From: Metridium senile
Taxonomy: Eukaryota; Cnidaria; Anthozoa; Actiniaria; Metridiidae
Direction of reading: 5' to 3'
Assembly (NCBI GenBank): GCA_949775045.1
Contig: OX459095.1
Coordinates: 32,030,064-32,094,063 of the forward strand
Length of the DNA: 64,000 nucleotides
Program-made: the position numbers and the translations under genes
The notes under the pieces: generated by a model
What the model saw: only the letters and a program-made list of their open reading frames with translations
Databases searched by the model: none
What the model was told of the DNA's origin: nothing
Part shown: in pieces, positions 12,401 to 25,234 of the stretch
Layout: every line of letters begins with the position of its first letter
Position numbering within the stretch: the stretch's first letter is position 1

Positions 12401-15400
12401 ATATATATAATATATGGCAACGATTGCAGTAATGATAGCAGGCGCTGTTTTGAATGCAACAGCTTTTGTTGGGGGTAGTTATCTAGCTAAATCCTTATCA
12501 TCTAATGGTTCTCATTCTGATGAAGAAAAAATAAGACATGACAAAGCTCTTGAAAAATATCAACATGATATGGGAGAATTTGAAAAGAAAAGACAACAAT
12601 ACCAGGATTGGCTTCAATCACAATATGAAAAAAAGAAATTGGCGGATAGTAATTTGAATGATACTGATTATGCGTTTAAACTATACTCTAAAGCTCATCC
12701 TGATTTGAGTTTTGATAATAAACAACCGCAATTTTCAAATTATTATAAACCTAGTAATAAACAAAAGCAATATGAGATGATTTATGTTGGTGGGGGTATG
12801 ATGACTGTAGGTTATTTGGCATCTAAATTTTTATAAGAAACTATTTAAATTCTAAATATAAAATCGTATAAAAAACTATTTAGTATATATAAATTATAAA
12901 CTAAATGGAAGGTGAAGATTTTAATCCAATAGATGAAGGTTCTGTTGATATTAATGAACCAATTACTGATGATGATTTAGCCGAACTAATACCAAAGCAA
13001 AAAGAAACAGAGCAAACATGGTGGGAAAGAACTAAAGAAAGGTTTAATAAAAGAGGTATAACAAGAGAACGTGGGTATAGATTATTTGAAAATGCTAATG
13101 AAAGTAATGAAGATTGGAATAAAAGTATAAGAGAGGAAATAGAAATGGGAGATTTATCCGAACATAGAGTACAAGAAGTAGAAAAAAAACATAGAGTAGA
13201 AGAAGCAAAAAATATTATAAAAGAAAAATATCCTGAATGGAATGAAAATAATTCTAAATTTATATATAATATTGATAAGGATGGTAATGTATTACTTAGA
13301 ATCAATAAACTCGGATCAAAGGAATACTATCTCGATGATTTAAGTGAAGCTCCAAAAACAATTACTAATAATATAGGTTGGTCTCAGGATCATATTGATA
13401 TGTATAATAATGCTAAAGCCAATCTCGATATATATTACCCAGAAAACACGATTAGTAGAGAAAATGGATTTGATATTAGAGAAGATGAATCCAGTATTAT
13501 TGAAGTTTATGATAATGATAAAGGTAAATGGTATAAAATACAAACAAAAATTGGTGAAGAGACTGTAGGTCTTATTGGAAGACAAACTAATAAAATAAAA
13601 ACAGCTCTAGGTAAGTCAGCTATAACCATTATGGATGAAACTGATAAAAAATTAACCACATTATACCCAGGAGTAGAAGTTATTAATGAAAAAATAGAAT
13701 CAGAAACAGAGAGCATAAATTATAATAAAGATGAAATTGATGATTTGAATTAGATACTGGTTCGCAAAGGGAAAAAGATGCTATTAAATTACAAAGAGAT
13801 AATCTTTTAGAAAAAAATAATCAGCTAATTGATGAGAGAGAAGTGTTAATCTCTAAAAGAAAGAGTTTAGAAGAAAAAATACATGAACTAGAAAATAAAA
13901 ACGAACTAATAGAGGAAAAACTACCTTTGAAAGAACGTGTAAAACTTATTTTAAAAAAGTACGGTCTAACAGTAACAGGTATTGCTCTAGCAGTTGGTAC
14001 TATTATAGGAGTAATCGTATCTAATTTAAAATCAGGTCTTACATCTGTTGCTAAGGGTGTTGGAAATGGATTGAAAACACTTGGAAAAAAATTGGGTGAA
14101 ATATTACCAGGTATGGTTGGTGCTATAGCATCTTTTATTTTCAGAACTGCAGGTGAAGTGGTAGGTTTCCTTGCTAAAAACGCATGGCTTCTTATTATTG
14201 GTGTGGTTTTGTATGTGGTGGAGAGGTATAAAAACAAAAAATGATTATATATTATAATGGTAATCTTGTATATTGAAAAAACAAAAGCTGATGAAACGAT
14301 TTGGTTGAAAAATCCTATAACAAATAGTACAAAAATGTCACTAATTTATTGTAATTTTGTTAATCAATTATACAACCTTGAAAAAGAAGGGACGATTTCA
14401 GATGGAGAAGGTAATGTTTTACTTCGTATTCCAAAGGGAAATTATACAACAAGCTCTTTTAATAGTGTGATTGATAAAGCTGTTTTTCTTGGTGAGAAAC
14501 CAGTTTCCATAAGCAAATCCATTCTTACCCCAAAGGTAAATATTAAATTAAATGATAGTTTAGCAAAATTATTAAAACTTGAAACAAGTCTTAAAAAAGA
14601 TTCTAAAAATGTTATAAATATTGATAAAATTCTTGAATCAGTATACGTACATTGTAATCTGGTTGATTCTACACAAGTTTTATTCAAAAATAATTATTCA
14701 CAAATATTGGCATATGTTAATGTGGACAATGTTGGGGAGAAAATAGCTTATGAACCTCTTAATAGTTTGTATACACAAATAAAAAACGATGATTATATCA
14801 GTAGTATTCGGTTATGGGTAGCTGATTATAATAATAATATTATTCTTTCTGGGGTATATCCAATGAAAATGGTAATAGAAATCGTTTAAAAATAAAATTA
14901 TTTGGTATAGTATAATGGAAAATCATGACGTATTGTATCCTGAGCTGCCAAATTATAGTGATGGTGAAAACTTCAGATTACGCAAGGTAAATGAGGTTAT
15001 GTCTAAGCTAGAAGCTGAAGTCAAACATTATGAAAACGTTAGGAAAAAATATGCTAAGACACGTGGAATATTTCATAAAACAGCAGTCGTAAGTGGAATC
15101 TTTTCTGTACTTTTTACTGGTTCTGGTGTAACTACAAGCTTAACAGGTGCTGGAGCTGTCATAGGAGTCCCTTTAGCGGGGGTTGGTGGTATCCTCGGTT
15201 TAGTAGCATCTAGTTGTACAATTATAACGAAAAAACTTACTAAGAAGGTAGCAAAACATGAAAATACTATTCAGCTCGCAAAAGCAAAACAAAATAGTAT
15301 ATATGACCTGGTGTCAAAAGCCTTGTCTGATAACAAGATTGATGAAAGAGAATTTGAACTAATTATGGGTGAGCTACAAAAGTATCAAACGTTGAAGAGT

Positions 15401-18400
15401 GATATTAGATCTGTACGGAATAATGAGTTTTTAAAAAAGGGTCCAGACCTCGATATAAAAAAAATAAGAGAGGAGATGAGAGTGGAGATGAGAAAGGAAA
15501 TTGTGGATCAGCTCATAAATCAAAAGAAGTAAGTATTTCGTTTGAAACAACTCCTATGGGTGGATTTACGTATAAATTACGATATGACAAAAATAAATAT
15601 TAACACTAATCTTATAAACGTATAAAAGTTAATCTCATCTTATAATTATATAAGATGAAATTTATAGATTTCGAACAAAAGTATCCAAACTATAACACCA
15701 ATCGTTTTACCAATGTAAATGGTAAAGTTCGATTTATTTTCAATGGAGACGAGTATGATCCTTTTGATGAAAATGGTAATTTGGTAAAAAAAGTTTACAC
15801 ATTTCCTAGTTGGAATGGTCACACATATACACCAGAAAATATAGCCGACTTTCTTGAATCTAAATCTAAGTTTCCAAAAGCTGTTATGCTTACAAATACA
15901 AAATATCCAATTCCAGCTGTAGGTCTTAGTGATAACCCGTCTGATATTAAAAGATTATTAACCACATTAAAAATATTTGTAACTCCAGGTGAAAGTTTTT
16001 CTTTTACTATTAAAAATATTTTCGAATTAACACCTCCAACTATAAAAAATACATCTGATTGGACTATTTGGATGGAAGATCCAAATTTTAAAAATTGGTC
16101 TCAACAGTTGAATTTTGCTGTCTGGTGTGCTACCTCTGGTTGTGGTGTTTCTTTTAACCTTATTGAACCTGATACACAAATAGCATCTATATTAAGGTTC
16201 CATGTTATTTTCACGATAAGATCTATTTTAAACACTCTACAGGTTATACTACCATGGGATAATAACTTTGTTTGGAATGGTACTCGATATAATAAAGGCG
16301 CTTTAGTAAAGTTGTGTAACGAGTTTGGTATTGATTCAACAAACCCTGATTTTAGATTCAAGGGTACATCTACAAACTCTGATGTATTTGGATTTCATTA
16401 TACTAGTCCGTACAAGGATTCACTAACCGGATATTACAAGTCAACTCACAAGGATAGAAGCCAATATAATTGGTTTATACCACAAAACGGTGTTGGTATA
16501 ACAAAAGCAGGATTGTCACGATTAAATCAAAGTATAGAAGCGTTTGTTTATTGTGTTTTAGGCGCTCAAGTACAAACACGATCATCAATTATAGGCGATT
16601 CAGGGGCTAATACAGAAACACAAGAAGTATTCTTAAAATTATTTGAAAGTTCAGTAATTGAGAGGGATATTTCGAAAAGTATACAACGATATCAGTTTGC
16701 AATTCAAAATGCAAAAGTAAGGCTTGATTTAGCAATATCACCGGGTTGTTGGTTACTACCATCTATGTTAATTATAAATACAGAATCAACTATCGGTTAT
16801 AACAATAAGCTTCAGAGAGCAACAGCTGATATGAAATTTGGTGTCAATAATATTAATAATGAAACTAAATCTACTGGTTCAAAACATAATATGGGTGATT
16901 CAAAAGTTAACCTACCACATAAAACAGAAGATAAGCCTAAAAAAGAAATCAATAATAAAAAAGATATTACAAACTCCTTTACTAAACCAAGTGTAAAACC
17001 TTCACCAACATCTAATCAACATGATACTAATCTAGCAGTCGTTACGGTTGGTGTCGCGGGTATTGTTTGGTATATGTTTCGATAGATACAACCGGCACAG
17101 CTGTGCCGTGACGTCATAATAAAAATATCTGAAGGTCGTCACGGTTGACACAAAAGGGAAACCCCCTTCTAATTACATCAAAATTAAATATCATAATATG
17201 GTATAAACAAATGAAGCTATATATAATTGTACCACACGGATAGCTTATATTAATATATTAGTAATCTGTTTTTGCTTATAAAAAGCCAAGATAATTATTA
17301 TCCTAGCTTTACTCAAGTTTTTTATTAGCCCTAAGGCTTTTAGCTGTAATAGCGTCTTCTGGAAGCTCGTTATTAGGTATAAATGTAAATTTGTATCTAT
17401 TACCATCCTTTTTAGATATACCGCTTTTGCAATTGTTTTTACCTTCAGAACACATCTTTATAATACCAGCATTAATATTTAAATGCTGTTGACATGCGTA
17501 CATACTGTTATAATACAAGACTTCATTGGTGTTAACATTTACCGCTTTTACACATTTCCTATTTTGATGATTAAATTTTGAAAATGAATAATCCCTAGTC
17601 TTAGCTGATTTTTTATTTTCCATTTGGTTATAATTTATTATATAACCATGTCTTTAAGCCTTAATGATTTTTACTATATTTTTTTAAAATCATTTAAAAT
17701 TTCCTTAATTTCATTATCAACATTCTTAATTTTACTATAGTTATTATATATAATATCAATAATGTAATTATATGCTGATCTAATTTGTTTAAAGTTATTA
17801 GCACCAGTAATCATAACACAACCACGCTCAAAAACGAAAATTGATATATCCTTTTCATCCTTGTAATTATATTTAATATCTACTGATGCATGTATAACTG
17901 GATCATAAAAACAGTTGGCATTTTTATCTAATAAAACCTGGTATAGTTCATTTCTATCAAGTAAAAAATTAAGATTAAAATTACTATTAATCATTACAAT
18001 ATTAAAATTATATATTTGATCAATAGTTAATTTACTTGCATCGCTTATAAATAACATATCTATTATTTTTTTTGTTTTTGGATTATAAACAGCGATTACC
18101 TTTATTAACTCATGACATAAAATATTAATAGCTTCATAAAAATCTTTAATTTGGCGACACCCAGTAAGTTGAATAGCACCATTCCTAAAAAGTTTAATAT
18201 TAATATTTTTATCTTCTGATACCTGTACTATAATACTGGCTTGGTTATAGAAGGAAACTTGTCCTTTATTTTTCTTGTTTTTACTATTTTTAATATTCTT
18301 TATTGGTTTAATAATAGTTCTATTAATAACAGTATGTTTAACACCAACAATCCTATTTTTAAAAAGTTTTAAATACTTACCAATGTTTTCTAAATTAAAA

Positions 18401-21400
18401 AATATATCAAATTTGCCTGTTATTGTCATAGTTGATATTTTTAATTCCTCTGGAAGAATTGTTGTATCAAACTTTTGAATTTGTATTTTATTATTCATAT
18501 TATATAATTATACTATATTATTATTTCTTTAAGCCTTAAGTATTAATTTTTTTATTAATAAATAGGGAAACCCCCCAACATTAGTCATGTCTAGGCTTGC
18601 CTCGGTGATGTCATCGGGAAATCCCCCATCCTTGGGCAAGTTCAAACATGTACATTAGTAACAGGGGAATACCCGTCTAATTACGTCATGTTTAGGAATA
18701 AAAAATCTTTAATCGCATTGAAACCTAGGATTTTGACCTAGCATCGGAACCTAGCGTTGGAACCTAGGATGTTTTTAACCTAGGGTTGTATAACCAAGAT
18801 TTGATTGATAGGGAAATTATTCTTCTGGTAGATCCTGCCGTGGTGTCACGCAATGAAATCATGTCACGAAATCCAGCTTTTGGTAATCACGGCAAAATGC
18901 GCCAGAACATACCATTCCCTACTACTACATTTGGCCCTGTACATTAGTGATAATGGCGAAAACAAGGTAGATAATTCACGTCCGACTAAAAGAAAAAAGG
19001 GAGAATTATGCAAAACATTTTGTATCAAGTATAAAACCTTCACGGTTACGACTTTGCATTGTTTTCCTTATGAATTATTAATGAGTTTAATGACATATGA
19101 GGGATGTGGGATCAGCAATCACATGATTGGGATCGGGGATCACATAGTCCGAATCAGCTGTAAGTAGGGATCGGGATCGTGTGAATAAATTCAGGGATCA
19201 GAACATTTTGTGTGGGTTCAGGGATCATTATACGCGAGCTTTTGGGATCAGATATCAAACTTTTGTGTACAAAATCGTGATCAATCACGAGAAATCATCC
19301 CTTGTCATTTACCTTGCATGCTTTGGCCAAGGCAAAACCACTACCAAGCAAAATGATGATATTCCACGGCAACTTGGCTGCAGTTGTTTGCCATGTCAAC
19401 AGTGGTGGTGGTGGTTTGGTAACTAAATGAAAGAAAAACCATATCAGTTGTGATCACAATACATATCTTTTCTCGACATACAGTGGAGTGTTGATACAGC
19501 ACTCCATTCATTTGCCTCTACTGCGTCATCTTGCGCTGTCACTGAGTCAGCCGATAGGTACAGTTGAGTGACATAAATAAGCTATTAATTGAGGATTTTT
19601 GTGTTGCAAACAGGGAAATTTTGTGCTTCAGTGTTGGTGACATTCCTGTCACGATTTTATGATTAAGCGAACTGGACAACATGTTGCTAGTACAGTGAAA
19701 TCCCTCTATACCGGACAGTAGAGGGACCAAGAAAAATGCCCGGTTAAGCGAGGGTTCCGCTTTATTGAGGTTTCATTTGAAGCTTTTGTGAATATTTTAA
19801 ACCAAAATTCTGTCTGGCTTAGAGAGAAATCTGGAACAGAGGGGTTTCACTGTGGTAAGTTGCTGTGATTTTCAGGTGTGGTTGCTGATGCACAGCTTGC
19901 ATGGTGCATGGCGCATGGTTTTGTCGTTGCTGTTTTTGTTGTGCTCTATTTGTACATTGAATTGTTGGTTTAGTTGTATCTGCTTTTGTTATTGCCGTTG
20001 TTATTTGACCATCATTGTTGTTGTTGCTGTTGTTATTATCGCTGTCATATTCGTTGCTGTTTTTGTTGTGCTCTATTTGTACATTGAATTGTTGATTTAG
20101 TTGTATCTGCTTTTGTTATTGCCGTTGTTATTTGACCATCATTGTTGTTGTTGCTGTTGTTATTGTCGCTGTCATATTCGTTGCTGTTTTTGTTGTGCTC
20201 TATTTGTACATTGAATTGTTGATTTAGTTGTCTCCTTTTGTTATTGCCGTTGTTATTTGACCATCATTGTAATTTTTGCTGTTTTTGTCGCTGCCATATT
20301 CGTTTCAGTTTCAGTTTTGTAAATGGTGATGTTGTCGTTTTGTGTCTGTCGTCGCTGTTATCTTTGCTGTTGTTGTGATTTTGCTGTAGTTGTGATCGTC
20401 ATTTTGGTTAATTCTCCAACTTTTGTTCCCACCTTTCCCTTCTGGATTCCAGCATAAGATTTGCGGTTTTTTAGAAGGAAAGATAAAAAGGGAGAAGGAA
20501 ATGATCATAGCAGCAAGTCCATCACTAACAGTTCTGCAAGAAATGAATTTTCCGGTTAGAAATCTTAAAGTGCACCTGACGCCTTTCATGATATTTTGCG
20601 AATCTGTTGTACATGAAGTGTATAATAAGTGTACTTAATTTTTCTTGATGTCGACCTCTCCTTTCTGAGATATAAACATTTGAAATCTGAAAATGCAAAT
20701 GAAGTGACGTCATCCCAGGCCTCATTAAATATACAAAAGTTCTCTGGAAATAATTATAACAATTTTTTAAAGTAAAGCTCAATATCTGTATTACTAATAT
20801 TCACACTACCATTAACATTTTTACTACTTTACAAAAAAAGCTTGCTGTCAGCTTTGAAACAAAACTTTGACAAGTTCCTGGGATGACGTCACCTCATTTG
20901 CATTTTTAGATTTCAAATATTCATATCTCAAAATGGAGAGGTCGACATCAAGAAATATTAAGTACACTTATTATACACCTCATGTACAACAGATTTGCAA
21001 AATATCATGAGGGGCGTCAGGTGCACTACTACTCAGGCTTTTTAATATGTCACATAAAATCCGGGATCGGGTAACCTTCAAGTTACGCGCTTCGAGTTAC
21101 GCGCTCTTCGAGTTAGGCGCTCTATCACGCCCCCACTGAGCTTGACCACGCCCAGCGCATAACTCGATAAAACTAACACAACTTAGTTTCTTCGAGTTAC
21201 GCGCTGGGCGCATAACTCGATAAACTAACACAACTTAGTGTCATCGAGTTACGCGCTGGGCGCATAACTCGATGCAACTAAAACAGCTTAGTGTCATCGA
21301 GTTAAGCGCTACAGACTTCAAAAATTGAAAAATGTGTAAATAAAATGAATAAAGAAGACAACTGTTTATGTTTATGTATATTTTATTTTTTAAAGATCGA

Positions 21401-24400
21401 AAAAAAACATTTCATATATTGATATAAAAACAGATAATCTGTATTTACATATTTTTATTAAAATGACCACTTAACATAAACATGCCTAAACTCTTATTCC
21501 AAACCCCAATAAATTAAAGTACATATTTTCGGAAAGTTTCTGGTCAACAATACTAGTAAATGTGGATATTTGAAACCATGTTTCTCATTTTTGACTTTTT
21601 CATTCATTTCAAAAATAATAGTACAATTTTGCTATAATATATTAGATAAAAAAGTTGGCCATTCTATATCTTTTAAAATAAAGAATCGAGTTATTAAACG
21701 AGTTATTTAAACATAGTTTAAATTTCGTTTAGGCCTTTAAAAATATAGACATCAGTTGACAAAACACGACGAACGCCATATCGTGACCGATGCGGGGTTG
21801 ACCAACAACTTAATTTCATGACACAGTAAAAAATATTTAAAAATTAAAATATATATAAACATAAACAGTTTTTTCTTCTTTTTTCATTTTATTTACACAT
21901 TTTTCTATTTTTGAAGTCTGTAGCGCTTAACTCGATGACACTAAGCTGTTTTAGTTGCATCGAGTTATGCGCCCAGCGCGTAACTCGAAGAAATTAATTG
22001 GTGTGTTAGGTTTATCGAGTTATGCGCTGGGCGTGGTCAAGCTCAGTGGGGGCGTGATAGAGCGCGCGAAGAGCGCGTAACTCGAAGCGCGTAACTCGAG
22101 GCGCGTAACTCGAAGATTACCTGCCCTCATAAAATCCACACTGAAAACCCGTGGTTTTAAGTCATACACAACACAGCAGTCAAACGACTATATACGCATG
22201 CATGGCAACATTTTTACAGCGGTAAATTTGACATTGCAAGAGTGTTTAAAGCCTCGGTCAAACGGCAATGATAGTTCCAACTATCATTTGCGTTGACCAC
22301 CAACTATCATGCACTATCATCGACTATCATCGACTATCATGGACTATCATAGAGTTTGAACATGCTCAAATTTCACATGATAGTCGATGATAGTTTTTGC
22401 CGTCGGTCCTATTCCCTTTCCGTCCAAAAGCGAGGGGAATGGGACCGATATAGGGATTTATGCACACACTGTATCTTCATTATTCAAACACTATATCTTA
22501 CAACCATTACATACCCTTTTTTAAAGATGATGGCCCATCCAGGCATGAACTTGGGATCCCGAAACAGCCACATCAGAGCCAGTAAGATAAAATGAGCCAA
22601 TACCGCCTTTTCAGCAAAACTAGAAAACAAACAAGAGAACTAACAGGCATAACATAGTGTGACGACCGGTAAAGGCTTGTTTTAACTAGTACTCTAAGCT
22701 ACATATACACCCTTTCCGAGAAAGTTTGTCACCCCTGAAAAGCACACAAGCTAGTGGCGCAAAGGATCATGGATCAGTTCAGAAACTAAATGTGCATTCG
22801 GAACGTCTTTTCTTGTTGTTTGATAAGTCAGAACGGACATTAATTTCTCAATAACATTTTGACAAGAGTAGCAATGTGACCATGAAATCCCTGCGTTCTA
22901 GTAAAGTATAGATAGGTTACCCATAATCCCCTGCGCTACTAGCTTGTAGGCTTTTCAATTCACGGGTGACAACGTTTCTCGGAAAGGGTGTATCAGCAGG
23001 TTTGTTTTAAACGGAGATGGGTGAAACGGAAAGGCCAGCAAAAACACTTAAATCAAAGGACGTCATATCAAACTGACAAACTTAAATTGCAGTGATCCTT
23101 GCGCTGAAATCAAACCAAGGACCCCGAGGTAACAGGTCAGCGTAGCAACCGGCCGTAGCTCACTTCAATGAGCAACAAAATTACTGTCTTTTTAGTTTTA
23201 CTCTATGGGCGTAGCAGACTGAATTATAAAATGGGCAAATGTTTGTTATTGTCGTCTCTAAAACAAGAATGTCTTTCTTGAGATGTCTTTCGTCGCGTAA
23301 CGCTTTAACGATGACATCATTTTACTACCAGTACCAGAATGCTTTATAGATTTTCTTTATTAATCAGATTTTGATCCAATCTCGAGAATACTTGAACAAT
23401 TGACACTAATTATTTTAAGAGGCACTTGGACCAACAACAATGGAAATTGAAAATAAATTGGAAAGCGATAATGTATACATGAAAATATTTGTATATATAA
23501 AGCCAACCAGAATTCATCAAAAATTGTGCATTTTAAACTTATTAACCTAAAGAAATTTTGTTTCGAAATCTCAAAGACCAATAGGGTGAAATAACTGAGG
23601 TCAGTTACTTCAAATTTAAATGTTAACAACTCTTATGTTTTTATGTATCTTTTTTGGATGTAAGCAAAAATATTGTTTCATGATAATCATGTGTCCATAT
23701 AGATAGGTTTAAGTAAGTTTCAATTCATTTTAAATTTTCATTGATTTTGGTCCAAGTTCCCCTTTTAACAAAAGAAAGTAAGGAAAGTATTCTGGTAGTA
23801 TATATATGACGCTCTAATGCGATTACAGTGTACAAACTACACTGTACACGGATATCAAGCCCTTCGAGTTATTGTTCCTGGAGCGTACAGTTAAAATATT
23901 TGTTATTTAGTAATTTGAGTAACCACTTTTCAAGAATTTTTGCGATTCCCTTAGTACACTTGTCCGAGTAAAACTAAGATAACTGGTTGTTACTAATTTC
24001 CCTTACCTCATTGGACCGAGTGCCTCATATTCTCGAAGTAAAACTTTCTTGGCTGCCATCGCTTGTTTACGGCCCTCGTTATTTTTCTTGCAAGAACAGC
24101 TAAACAATAAAGAAAAATCAAGTAAGATAACTGGAGGATTTGCAATCCACGAGTTAAAAAGATTGTGTAATAGATTTCAACTTTTTTCTGTAGCTTCTGT
24201 GTTTTTGATTCGTGCCGCCTTTGCCAGTTTGCTTCACATAGAAGTTGATCCGTTTTTTTGTTGTTTTGTTTGATTTCCTTGTTTACATTTTTGTTGCACA
24301 GGACTGCAGTACACATTTACAGCGCAAAGCCCCAAAAAGTGACCGCAGATAATTTATTCACATTCTTTTGACATTCTTTTGTCTGTAGCTTCTTTGGATT

Positions 24401-25203
24401 CAAATGGACTTCATTCTAGCTATTTTAACCTCAAAATTCATCTGAAGATTGACATAATTCTTGTCTTGTGATACACAGTGAGAGATAATAACATTTAATC
24501 TAGAGGAGTTGATTGAAAAAATGTAGAGAAAAGATGAATACATTATCGCCGGTCATACTTTTGGGCTTTGCGCTGTAAATTGTGTCGACCACTACACAAA
24601 GTTCTTACCGTATTCCTAAGAAGAGTAATTGCAGCCATAACCAGGCTACAATCAACAAAATCACCATCTCTGGAAACGCGAACATAAACCATGTTGCAAA
24701 TCCTATACCAGGACTATCAGGGAAAAGCCTGAAAAACGAGAAAAAAAAACCTCTTTGGTTTTTACAGATTGACCACAGCAGAGTTATAAAGAGACTGGAG
24801 CCGACTTTATCGAGATTCAAGTCACAGACTGAATAGCTGTTGTTATAGATGCATGTGAATGGTATATTCTTTTGTTATCAGAATCATACAAATGAGGCTA
24901 TCGGGTCAATACAATGCTTGTTGTCTCATTTGCATGCATCCGTAATAACAGCTATGGCTCTGGGTTTATATAGAGCGGGGGATTTGACCACTACACGGGG
25001 TGGCCTAGTTCATACGTCGCATTTCACAGTGGGGGTGGGGGGGGGGGGGGGGGGGGGGGGTGGGGGCTGTGGTATGGATGATATGTACAAGAGATTTCTT
25101 TCCCCACCGACGAGCAAGCCAGATATTTTTTTACAGTCAAACAGCGAATTATATTATATTTTTTAATTTTTCTTTTGTCGCATTCTGTTGTTTGCATGAT
25201 ATT

Positions 25204-25234
<31 letters not shown>

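Larger units (their letters stand above)
3689..18926. mobile_element. Polinton/Maverick or adintovirus-like endogenous viral element, 15.2 kb
   Basis: Bounded by inverted repeats that start AGTAGTAGGGAATGG at 3689 and end with the inverse at 18926. The flanks 3684-3688 and 18927-18931 are both ACATT, a 5-bp target duplication. Inside are pPolB, DDE integrase, a likely double-jelly-roll capsid protein, an A32-like packaging ATPase, membrane and virion-like genes, a NUMOD-like gene and a TBP-like gene. Structural genes run rightward, with short AT-rich gaps and no introns. The element lies in the SLC13 intron between exons 9 and 10. Most genes are open, but one is frameshifted near 13745 and one has a scrambled repeat tail. 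No adenovirus-type protease was recognised. Confidence 0.95.

Noticed and set aside
13843..14244. Separate gene starting at 13843 with GTG
   Set aside because: No ATG and no promoter, and the frame is open upstream as the continuation of the coiled coil; treated as the second half of a frameshifted gene.
18853..19167. 104-residue plus-strand ORF at the right end of the viral element
   Set aside because: Crosses the element boundary from the inverted repeat into host DNA and a MITE; no family resemblance.
20423..20638. Plus-strand ORF at 20423
   Set aside because: Shadow of minus-strand SLC13 exon 8 and the adjacent MITE.
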